Source: Fidelibacterota bacterium (lineage in GTDB: Bacteria; Fidelibacterota; Marinisomatia; SCGC-AAA003-L08; D37C17). From it: 5,738 nucleotides of DNA. The translations under genes and the position numbers were made by a program. The stretch covers positions 1-5,738 of the forward strand of contig DTTG01000216.1 of NCBI GenBank assembly GCA_012964845.1, given 5' to 3'. The notes under the pieces are model-generated. The model worked only from the letters and a program-made list of their open reading frames with translations, searched no databases and had not been told where the DNA came from. Below, piece after piece: positions 1 to 5,738 of the stretch. Every line of letters starts with the position of its first letter. Positions within the stretch are counted from its first letter, which is position 1.

Positions 1-541
1 CATTGATGGCTGGCCAGGGCAATCCATTTTCTTTAAATAACTGGTGTAATCTTTGTACTCCGGTGGTGGTTTCTTCTGATACACCCTTTATTGAAGGAAT
101 CAACTCTTTTCGTTTTTCTAACACTATTTGGGTAAGGTCTCCCCCATCATCCAGTAGAAGGTTTGGACCCTCTCCATTTGCGAAATTAAGTGTCTGCTCA
201 ATACACCACCAAAATTCTTCTTCAGTCTCACCTTTCCATGCAAAAACACCATAACCTGCTTCTGCAATTGCTGCAGCAGCGTGGTCTTGTGTGGAATAAA
301 TATTACATGACGACCACCGAACTTCAGCACCCAATTCAATCAGTGTTTCAATGAGTACGGCAGATTGAATAGTCATGTGAATACAGCCTGCAATTCGCGC
401 ACCTGCAAGTGGTTTGCTTTCCCTATATTGTTCCCGAAGTGCCATTAATCCAGGCATTTCAACTTCTGCCAACTGAATTTCTTTACGTCCAAATTCTGCC
501 AGGCTAATATCTGCTACTTTGTAGTCATTGGTTTGATTCAT
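1..541 (-). CDS. ahcY: S-adenosylhomocysteine hydrolase (adenosylhomocysteinase), N-terminal part, 3' end off window
   Basis: This enzyme reversibly hydrolyses SAH to adenosine and homocysteine using a tightly bound NAD, in the cytoplasm. It relieves SAH inhibition of methyltransferases and feeds homocysteine back to MetH. The first 180 codons are visible and open to the window edge. Family signatures seen are [16 protein letters not shown] (7-22), [13 protein letters not shown] (55-67, with the substrate-contacting His55 and Thr57), [16 protein letters not shown] (76-91), LDDGGDLT (130-137, carrying the catalytic-site Asp) and SEETTTGV (155-162, which contacts NAD). The segment between the last two motifs is short, so the roughly 40-residue insertion known in some bacterial forms is absent. 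The catalytic Lys/Asp pair and the NAD-binding Rossmann domain lie beyond the left edge. The start at 541 is chosen because GGAAG sits 8 bases upstream; an in-frame ATG at 556 would add five residues but has no well-placed ribosome site. The gene lies 22 bases after metK and is probably in the same operon. Identity is near certain. Confidence 0.97.
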   Translation of the reverse strand, partial: MNQTNDYKVADISLAEFGRKEIQLAEVEMPGLMALREQYRESKPLAGARIAGCIHMTIQSAVLIETLIELGAEVRWSSCNIYSTQDHAAAAIAEAGYGVFAWKGETEEEFWWCIEQTLNFANGEGPNLLLDDGGDLTQIVLEKRKELIPSIKGVSEETTTGVQRLHQLFKENGLPWPAIN

Positions 542-549
542 AGTTTCTA

Positions 550-554
550 CTTCC
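550..554 (-). promoter_or_regulatory. Probable ahcY ribosome binding site that decides the start
   Basis: The minus strand reads GGAAG, 8 bases before the ATG at 541. These bases would be coding if the in-frame ATG at 556 were used. The other purine-rich candidate, GGAGG inside the metK 3' end, is about 21 bases from the 556 ATG, too far to serve it. This favours 541 as the start of ahcY. Confidence 0.55.
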
Positions 555-563
555 ATTGTTAAG

Positions 564-1754
564 TTATCCAACACTTTCCTCCAGTTTAATTTCTTGTTTT
601 AATTGTTCAATTTTATCTGTTTTTTCCCAAGGTAAACCTTCTCTACCAAAGTGGCCATAAGCCCCTAGTTCCTTGTAAATATCTTTTTTCAACCCAAGCG
701 AATTAATAATCCCAGATGGAGTTAAATTAAATACATTTTGAATAATATTTGTTAACTCTTCCTCCCTCAATACGCCGGTTCCAAATGTATCAACATTAAT
801 GGATACTGGTTCAGCAACTCCAATACTATATGCCAATTGAACTTCACATCGTTCAGCTAAATCTGCGGCTACAATATTTTTTGCAATATATCGCGTCATA
901 TAGCTGGCTGACCGATCAACTTTTGAGGGGTCTTTACCAGAAAAAGCACCTCCTCCATGACGAGCATACCCGCCATAAGTATCTACAATTATTTTCCGTC
1001 CTGTAAGACCTGTATCTGCTTCAGGTCCTCCAAGTACAAACCTGCCAGTGCCATTCACTATGAAATTTTCATCATAATCAATTTCATATTTATCAAGCAC
1101 CGGAGTAATTACATTTTCAATTATTTCTTTTGTAATAAATGCATGTTCTTCCTCTTCATTAGAGTATGTATCTAACATGTCATCATGCTGGGTTGCTATG
1201 ACAACTTTCGAAATAGAAATTGGAGTGAAACCATCATATTCAACCGTTACCTGAGATTTACCGTCAGGCCGTAGCCAGGACAGCGTTCCATTTTTTCGTA
1301 CTTCTGCAAGTCTTTCTGTTAGACGATGTGATAATTGGATGGGCAAGGGCATGAGTTCGGGAGTTTCCTTACAGGCAAAACCAAACATTAAACCTTGGTC
1401 TCCTGCACCCTGTTCTTTATCATTAAGTTCATTAACTCCCTGGGCAATCTCTGGGCTTTGTTCATCAATATATAATTGTATCTCAACTGTATCAGCACTA
1501 AACTTTGAAGAATTATCTGTGTATCCAATTTTGCGAATCGTTTCTCTAACAATATTTTCATAGTCTGGATGATTATCTGTAGTAATTTCACCTGAAATTA
1601 TTACCAAATTTGTAGTGGTGAGGGTTTCACATGCCACTCTTCCATTTGGATCATTTTTAAGAATTGCATCCAATATGGCATCGGATATTTGGTCACAGAC
1701 CTTATCCGGGTGCCCTTCAGTTACAGATTCTGATGTAAATAGGTAGTTACTCAT
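564..1754 (-). CDS. metK: S-adenosylmethionine synthetase (methionine adenosyltransferase)
   Basis: MetK makes SAM, phosphate and diphosphate from methionine and ATP in the cytoplasm, normally as a tetramer. The 396 residues match the usual bacterial length of about 380-400, so the gene looks complete. Residues corresponding to the E. coli active site are all present: His15, Asp17 and Lys18 in GHPDK; Glu43 (potassium site); Asp119 in GAGDQG (116-121); Lys166; Asp247; Arg253-Lys254 in TGRK; and Lys274, Lys278 and Asp280 in the GGGAFSGKD phosphate-binding stretch and just after it (267-280). Three repeated alpha/beta domains are expected from the family. The start at 1754 gives the standard N-terminus ([18 protein letters not shown]) and has AAAGGA about 11 bases upstream. 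The gene follows metF by 40 bases and precedes ahcY by 22, which fits co-transcription. MetK supplies the SAM that cell methyltransferases consume and that MetH needs for its own reactivation. No missing residues or frameshifts were seen. Confidence 0.99.
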   Translation of the reverse strand: MSNYLFTSESVTEGHPDKVCDQISDAILDAILKNDPNGRVACETLTTTNLVIISGEITTDNHPDYENIVRETIRKIGYTDNSSKFSADTVEIQLYIDEQSPEIAQGVNELNDKEQGAGDQGLMFGFACKETPELMPLPIQLSHRLTERLAEVRKNGTLSWLRPDGKSQVTVEYDGFTPISISKVVIATQHDDMLDTYSNEEEEHAFITKEIIENVITPVLDKYEIDYDENFIVNGTGRFVLGGPEADTGLTGRKIIVDTYGGYARHGGGAFSGKDPSKVDRSASYMTRYIAKNIVAADLAERCEVQLAYSIGVAEPVSINVDTFGTGVLREEELTNIIQNVFNLTPSGIINSLGLKKDIYKELGAYGHFGREGLPWEKTDKIEQLKQEIKLEESVG

Positions 1755-1765
1755 GGTATTTCATT

Positions 1766-1771
1766 TCCTTT
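1766..1771 (-). promoter_or_regulatory. metK ribosome binding site
   Basis: The minus strand reads AAAGGA about 11 bases before the metK ATG (1754), slightly further than ideal. The metF-metK gap (1755-1794) is only 40 bases and A/T-rich. It shows no convincing hairpin, terminator or promoter, and is too short for a typical SAM riboswitch. A second ATG at 1764 follows the purine stretch too closely (2-3 bases) to be a good start. Confidence 0.65.
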
Positions 1772-1794
1772 CTAGACGGTTAATTTACGATAAT

Positions 1795-2742
1795 TTATTT
1801 ATTCAATTCCTTCAATACTTTTGTTACGGCACTCGCACCGCTCATGATGTAATAATGAATGCACATTATACCACTTTCCAATAATTCTTCACATTGCTTT
1901 AAACACCATTCAACACCAATTTCGCGAGTATGCTTTGGATTTTTCTCAATTGCTTCGGAAAGTTCCGTGGGAATGTTTACATAAAAGTTTTTTGGTATTG
2001 AGGTTAATTGTTTGGGATTATTAAGAATTTTTAACCCCGGAATAATTGGTACCGTTATACCCGCCTTTCTGCATTCATCCACAAAATGAAAAAAGTCCGC
2101 ATTATTAAAAAACATTTGTGTGACAATATAATCGGCACCTGCATCGACTTTTTGCTTCAAATATTCAATGTCTTTTTTGAGGTTTGGTGCCTCAAAATGT
2201 TTTTCAGGATACCCGCCAACACCGATACATAAATCCACAGGATCTGCATTTATAATTTCATCCAGGTAAATACCTGACCGCAAATCATTCAGCTGTTTCA
2301 CCAAATCAGAAGCAAATACATTAACGGTACGTCCAGCTTGAACCGGTTTTTTATAATTAGTCTCATCTCCGCGAACAGCCAAAATATTATGAATACCCAA
2401 ATAATTTAGTTCAATAATTGCATCTTCGGTTTCTTCCCGTGTAAAACCCCGGCATAATAAATGGGCAACTGTATCAATTTTGAAGCGGTTCTGAATAATT
2501 CCGCATATGCTGATTGTCCCTGGTCTTTTTTTCCTTACACGCCGCTTTACCTCACCATCCGTATTCTCTTCATAATATGCTTCTGCAGGGTGACTGGTAA
2601 CATCAATAAATGGCGGATTAAAAGGCTCAAGGTCTTTAACAATATCAATAATTTCCTGGGCGCTTTTCCCCCTTATAGGAGGAATAATTTCAAAACTGAA
2701 TAAAGGGTCTTTTGCATTGTCAATATGTTCAATTACTTTCAT
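1795..2742 (-). CDS. metF: 5,10-methylenetetrahydrofolate reductase
   Basis: MetF is an FAD enzyme that reduces 5,10-methylene-tetrahydrofolate to 5-methyl-tetrahydrofolate, the methyl donor for MetH. At 315 residues it fits a single-domain bacterial TIM-barrel MetF (E. coli 296), without the C-terminal SAM-regulatory domain of eukaryotic forms. Visible motifs are FSFEIIPP (15-22; Glu18 corresponds to catalytic Glu28 of E. coli), FIDVTSHP (45-52), AVRGDE (122-127; Asp126 corresponds to folate-contacting Asp120), GVGGYPEKH (174-182), TQMFF (208-212; Gln209 corresponds to Gln183) and IIPGLKIL (233-240). The region around 55-75, rich in Arg and Lys and ending in RPGT, and the GIHNILAVRGD segment look more like Bacteroidota-group MetF than the E. 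coli protein; this is my recollection, not a search. The start at 2742 is supported by GAGGAG just upstream, overlapping the metH stop codon, so translation is probably coupled to metH. The product serves its two neighbours directly by feeding MetH and, through methionine, MetK. Confidence 0.97.
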   Translation of the reverse strand: MKVIEHIDNAKDPLFSFEIIPPIRGKSAQEIIDIVKDLEPFNPPFIDVTSHPAEAYYEENTDGEVKRRVRKKRPGTISICGIIQNRFKIDTVAHLLCRGFTREETEDAIIELNYLGIHNILAVRGDETNYKKPVQAGRTVNVFASDLVKQLNDLRSGIYLDEIINADPVDLCIGVGGYPEKHFEAPNLKKDIEYLKQKVDAGADYIVTQMFFNNADFFHFVDECRKAGITVPIIPGLKILNNPKQLTSIPKNFYVNIPTELSEAIEKNPKHTREIGVEWCLKQCEELLESGIMCIHYYIMSGASAVTKVLKELNK

Positions 2743-2746
2743 TTAA

Positions 2747-2752
2747 CTCCTC
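2747..2752 (-). promoter_or_regulatory. metF ribosome binding site overlapping the metH stop codon
   Basis: Read on the minus strand, GAGGAG begins inside the metH stop codon TGA (2753-2751) and ends 4 bases before the metF ATG at 2742. Spacing is on the short side, but the match to the anti-Shine-Dalgarno sequence is good. Ribosomes ending metH translation would stop on top of the metF start region, so translational coupling is inferred. Confidence 0.8.
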
Positions 2753-5738
2753 ATGCTAATTGGGTTTCGGATTGAATATTCTCCTTAAGAAAGGGGGAAA
2801 TAAATCGTTTCATATCTTCCAAATCTACTTGTTTACGCTGGCAATAATCTTTAAGTTGGTCATCAGATATTTTTCCGATGCTGAAATATTTGGATTCCGG
2901 ATGTGAAAAATACCAACCGCATACTGATGCAGGTGGGTCCATTGCAAAATTTGATGTAAGTTGAATTCCCGTGTTCACTTCGGCATTAAGGAGCTTGAAT
3001 AATATTTCTTTCTCAGAATGATCTGGACATGCGGGGTATCCGGGTGCCGGTCTAATTCCATAATATTTTTCCTTCAACACATTTTCTAAAGACAAATTTT
3101 CTTCTGTTGCGTACCCCCAATATTGCTTTCGGGTTAGTTCATGTAATTTCTCAGCAAATGCTTCTGCTAACCTATCTGCAAGGGCTTTGGCCATAATTGC
3201 ATTATAGTCATCATCATTCGCTTCAAATTCTTCCACGATTTTATTTAATCCAATACCAGTTGTTACGGCAAAAGCTCCAAGCCAATCCTGTTTTCCAGAA
3301 TCTTTTGGAGCGATAAAATCTGAAAGACAAAATTGATAATCTGCTTTTTTAATTTGCTGCCGGAGACAATGGACTTGTGCAATTGCATCTTCATTCAAGT
3401 CATAAATTTCCACATCATCCCCCACTGATGAAGCTGGGAAAATATGTACAACTGCATTTGCATTTAATAATTTATTTTTAACTATTTCATTGAGCAATTG
3501 TTTTGCATCCTTAAATAGTTTTGTAGCTTCATTTCCATATTTATCATCTTCCAGAATTGAAGGATATTTTCCCCTTAATTCCCATGTTGTAAAAAAAGGT
3601 GTCCAATCAATGTAGGGAACAAGCTCTTCCAATGGATAATTATTGAGGATTATTGCATTCTTAGTGACAGGTTCTGGTGGAAAATAATTATCCCAGTTTA
3701 TTTGATATTTTTTAGTTCTAGATTCTGAAATTGTAAGATATTTTACTCTTTGACCGTCCCTTCTTTTTAATCGGATTTGGGCATATTCTTCGCTCACTTC
3801 GTTTTGAAATTCCATTCTATTTTTAGATAGCAGCTTACGCACAACATCTACACTCTTTGAGGCATCGGTCACATAAATGGTTCCATGTGAATATGCCGGT
3901 TCTATTTTTATAGCAGTGTGTACTTTGGAAGTCGTAGCTCCTCCAATTAATAATGGCAATTTAACGCCTGTTCGTTCCATTTCAGATGCAACATTAACCA
4001 TTTCATCAAGTGACGGAGTAATAAGTCCGCTAAGCCCGATTATGTCGACTTCTTCTTCTTTAGCAGTCTTCAATATTTCCTGAACCGGAACCATCACACC
4101 AAGGTCGATGATATCATAATTATTACAGCCCAATACAACCCCTACAATATTTTTACCAATATCGTGCACATCTCCTTTGACTGTAGCCAATAATATCTTG
4201 CCATTTTTGCTGGTGGACTTTTTTGCCTTTTCTAAAAATGGCGTTAAATAAGTGACTGCTTTTTTCATGACTCTTGCTGATTTAACCACCTGAGGTAAAA
4301 ACATTTTTCCAGATCCAAATAAATCGCCAACCCTGTTCATTCCATCCATAAGGGGACCTTCAATTACTTTTACAGGGTCCTCTAATTCTTTCCGGGCTTC
4401 CTCGGTATCTTCTTCAATATGAGAAGTGATGCCATCCACTAATGAGTATGTGAGCCTCTCTCCAATGGGAAGTTTCCGCCAGGCTGAGTCTTCCTTTTTG
4501 ACTGCTTGTTTTTGCTGGATGCCCTGGGCTGCTTCTAATAATTTCTCCCCTGCTTCAGGAGATCTGTTGTATAGAACATCCTCAATTACATCTCTTAATT
4601 TTGGTGTCAGATCGTCATAAATAGAAATTTGCCCCGGATTAACAATGCCCATAGTCATTCCAGATTGTATGGCATGATACAGGAAAACGGTATGCATTGC
4701 CTCACGGATAGCATTATTCCCCCTGAAGGAAAATGACAGATTACTTACTCCCCCGCTGATAAGGGAAAGAGGGTATAACTCTTTAAGCTTTATACAGGCA
4801 CGAATATAGGCATGGGCGTATTCATTGTGTTCTTCAAGTCCTGTAGCCACGGCAAAAATATTCGGGTCAAATATGATATCCTCCGGAGAAAATCCTGCCT
4901 GAATTGTCAGTAGATTATAAGATCGGCAGCAAATTTCAATCTTGCGGTCATAGGTATCTGCCTGGCCTTTTTCATCAAATGACATTATGATAACGGCTGC
5001 CCCATATTTCTGAATTTTCCCTGCCTTTTCTAAAAAGGCTTCTTCCCCATCCTTCAAACTAATGGAGTTGACAACACCCTTTCCCTGAATGTTTTTTAAA
5101 CCCGTTTCTATGACCTCCCAGCGGGATGAGTCAATCACAATGGGTACCCGGGAAATTGCCGGGTCAGATGCAATCATTCGAAGAAATATCTCCATACAGG
5201 CTTCTGAATCCAGTAATCCTTCGTCCATGTTCACATCAATCATCTGCGCCCCGCCATCCACCTGCTGGATTGCCACTGACAATGCATCTTCATATTTTTC
5301 TTCCCGGATAAGGCTCGCAAATTTTTTGGAACCTGATACATTGGTTCGTTCACCAATATTAACAAAGAGAGAATTTTTATCGATATTTAGAGGTTCTAAT
5401 CCACTGAGTTTGGTACATTCTGGTATTTTGGGGATTGTTCTTGGCGGTATAGATTGTACTTTCTGAAAAATAGCTTTTATATGCTCAGGTGTTGTACCAC
5501 AGCATCCCCCTACAATATTGACTAAGCCACTACTAGCAAATTCTCCAATGATATCTGCCATAAACTCCGGGGATTGATCATATTCTCCCAATTCATTTGG
5601 AAGGCCTGCATTGGGATGTACGCTGATGGGTACATCTGCAACAGCAGATAAATCCGCAAGAAAGGGGCGCATTTCTACAGCACCAAGGGCACAATTAATT
5701 CCTACACTCAAAAGTTCCATATGACGGACAGAATACCA
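2751..5738 (-). CDS. metH: Cobalamin-dependent methionine synthase, 5' end off window
   Basis: MetH transfers a methyl group from 5-methyl-tetrahydrofolate through cob(I)alamin to homocysteine, giving methionine. The frame is open to the right edge, so 995 residues are visible (numbered here from the first visible codon) and roughly 230 N-terminal residues of the homocysteine barrel are missing, judged against E. coli MetH. Zinc ligands are Cys16 (GINCALG) and Cys79-Cys80 (GGCCGTTP), with the same 63-residue spacing as E. coli Cys247/310/311. The pterin domain follows (about 107-400, with [15 protein letters not shown] and [11 protein letters not shown]). Next come the helical cap (about 418-503) and the B12 Rossmann domain with GDVHDIG; His525, Asp523 and Ser576 match the E. 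coli His759-Asp757-Ser810 ligand triad. The SAM-dependent reactivation domain (about 680-985) keeps Asp711, Glu859, RPAPGY (896-901) and Tyr951. An ATG at 5720 lies inside the conserved barrel sequence (preceded by in-frame WYSVRH) and is not the real start. The gene is first in the visible operon, 8 bases before metF. Confidence 0.98.
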   Translation of the reverse strand, partial: WYSVRHMELLSVGINCALGAVEMRPFLADLSAVADVPISVHPNAGLPNELGEYDQSPEFMADIIGEFASSGLVNIVGGCCGTTPEHIKAIFQKVQSIPPRTIPKIPECTKLSGLEPLNIDKNSLFVNIGERTNVSGSKKFASLIREEKYEDALSVAIQQVDGGAQMIDVNMDEGLLDSEACMEIFLRMIASDPAISRVPIVIDSSRWEVIETGLKNIQGKGVVNSISLKDGEEAFLEKAGKIQKYGAAVIIMSFDEKGQADTYDRKIEICCRSYNLLTIQAGFSPEDIIFDPNIFAVATGLEEHNEYAHAYIRACIKLKELYPLSLISGGVSNLSFSFRGNNAIREAMHTVFLYHAIQSGMTMGIVNPGQISIYDDLTPKLRDVIEDVLYNRSPEAGEKLLEAAQGIQQKQAVKKEDSAWRKLPIGERLTYSLVDGITSHIEEDTEEARKELEDPVKVIEGPLMDGMNRVGDLFGSGKMFLPQVVKSARVMKKAVTYLTPFLEKAKKSTSKNGKILLATVKGDVHDIGKNIVGVVLGCNNYDIIDLGVMVPVQEILKTAKEEEVDIIGLSGLITPSLDEMVNVASEMERTGVKLPLLIGGATTSKVHTAIKIEPAYSHGTIYVTDASKSVDVVRKLLSKNRMEFQNEVSEEYAQIRLKRRDGQRVKYLTISESRTKKYQINWDNYFPPEPVTKNAIILNNYPLEELVPYIDWTPFFTTWELRGKYPSILEDDKYGNEATKLFKDAKQLLNEIVKNKLLNANAVVHIFPASSVGDDVEIYDLNEDAIAQVHCLRQQIKKADYQFCLSDFIAPKDSGKQDWLGAFAVTTGIGLNKIVEEFEANDDDYNAIMAKALADRLAEAFAEKLHELTRKQYWGYATEENLSLENVLKEKYYGIRPAPGYPACPDHSEKEILFKLLNAEVNTGIQLTSNFAMDPPASVCGWYFSHPESKYFSIGKISDDQLKDYCQRKQVDLEDMKRFISPFLKENIQSETQLA

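Larger units (their letters stand above)
1..5738 (-). other. Putative activated-methyl-cycle operon metH-metF-metK-ahcY
   Basis: Four genes on one strand are separated by 8, 40 and 22 bases, with no visible terminator or promoter between them, so one polycistronic message is the simplest reading. Their products form a closed loop: methyl-folate supply (MetF), homocysteine methylation (MetH), SAM synthesis (MetK) and SAH removal (AhcY). Both ends of the operon lie outside the window. Co-transcription is inferred from spacing and shared pathway. Confidence 0.8.

Noticed and set aside
3..254. An 83-codon open frame on the plus strand
   Set aside because: It is antisense to conserved ahcY coding sequence and has no family resemblance.
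1755..1794. Possible SAM riboswitch or attenuator before metK
   Set aside because: The gap is only 40 bases, A/T-rich, and shows just a weak AATT-type inverted repeat with no stable stem, U-tract or recognisable aptamer core.
5143..5152. GGTACCCGGG, which looks like adjacent KpnI and SmaI sites of a cloning polylinker
   Set aside because: It sits inside the metH frame and encodes a conserved stretch ([10 protein letters not shown]) that continues in frame on both sides, so it is native coding sequence.
5089..5466. A 125-codon open frame on the plus strand
   Set aside because: It lies wholly antisense to the pterin-binding region of metH, whose protein sequence is strongly conserved. It is Ser/Ile-rich in a low-complexity way and has no recognisable domain, so it is a shadow frame.
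5718..5720. ATG at 5720 as the true start of metH
   Set aside because: The frame continues upstream to the window edge with residues typical of the homocysteine barrel. A start here would delete most of that barrel while keeping its zinc ligands.

Overview
The window holds one tightly packed transcription unit on the minus strand, read from right to left. The order is metH (5' end off the right edge), metF, metK, then ahcY (3' end off the left edge). Together these encode the core of the activated methyl cycle. MetF makes 5-methyl-tetrahydrofolate, and cobalamin-dependent MetH uses it to methylate homocysteine to methionine. MetK converts methionine to S-adenosylmethionine (SAM), methyltransferases turn SAM into S-adenosylhomocysteine (SAH), and AhcY splits SAH to adenosine and homocysteine, which returns to MetH.

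Layout: partial metH at 5738-2751; an 8-base gap with a Shine-Dalgarno sequence overlapping the metH stop; metF at 2742-1795; a 40-base gap; metK at 1754-564; a 22-base gap; and partial ahcY from 541 to the left edge. No stretch over 40 bases lacks a gene. I see no tRNA, rRNA, mobile element, CRISPR array, long repeat, riboswitch or terminator. Any promoter or SAM/cobalamin-responsive leader would lie upstream of metH, outside the window.

Organism: this is a bacterium with an AT-leaning genome, clear Shine-Dalgarno sequences, B12-dependent methionine synthesis and the one-step SAH hydrolase route. The MetF sequence resembles my memory of forms from the Bacteroidota and related phyla, while the purine-rich ribosome sites are less typical of Bacteroidota proper. 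A lineage in the wider FCB group (for example Neomarinimicrobiota or a relative) is a guess that this window cannot prove.

All four proteins keep the key residues I could check and have the expected lengths where complete. I did not find a previously undescribed system here. The most notable point is the uninterrupted clustering of four consecutive cycle enzymes.
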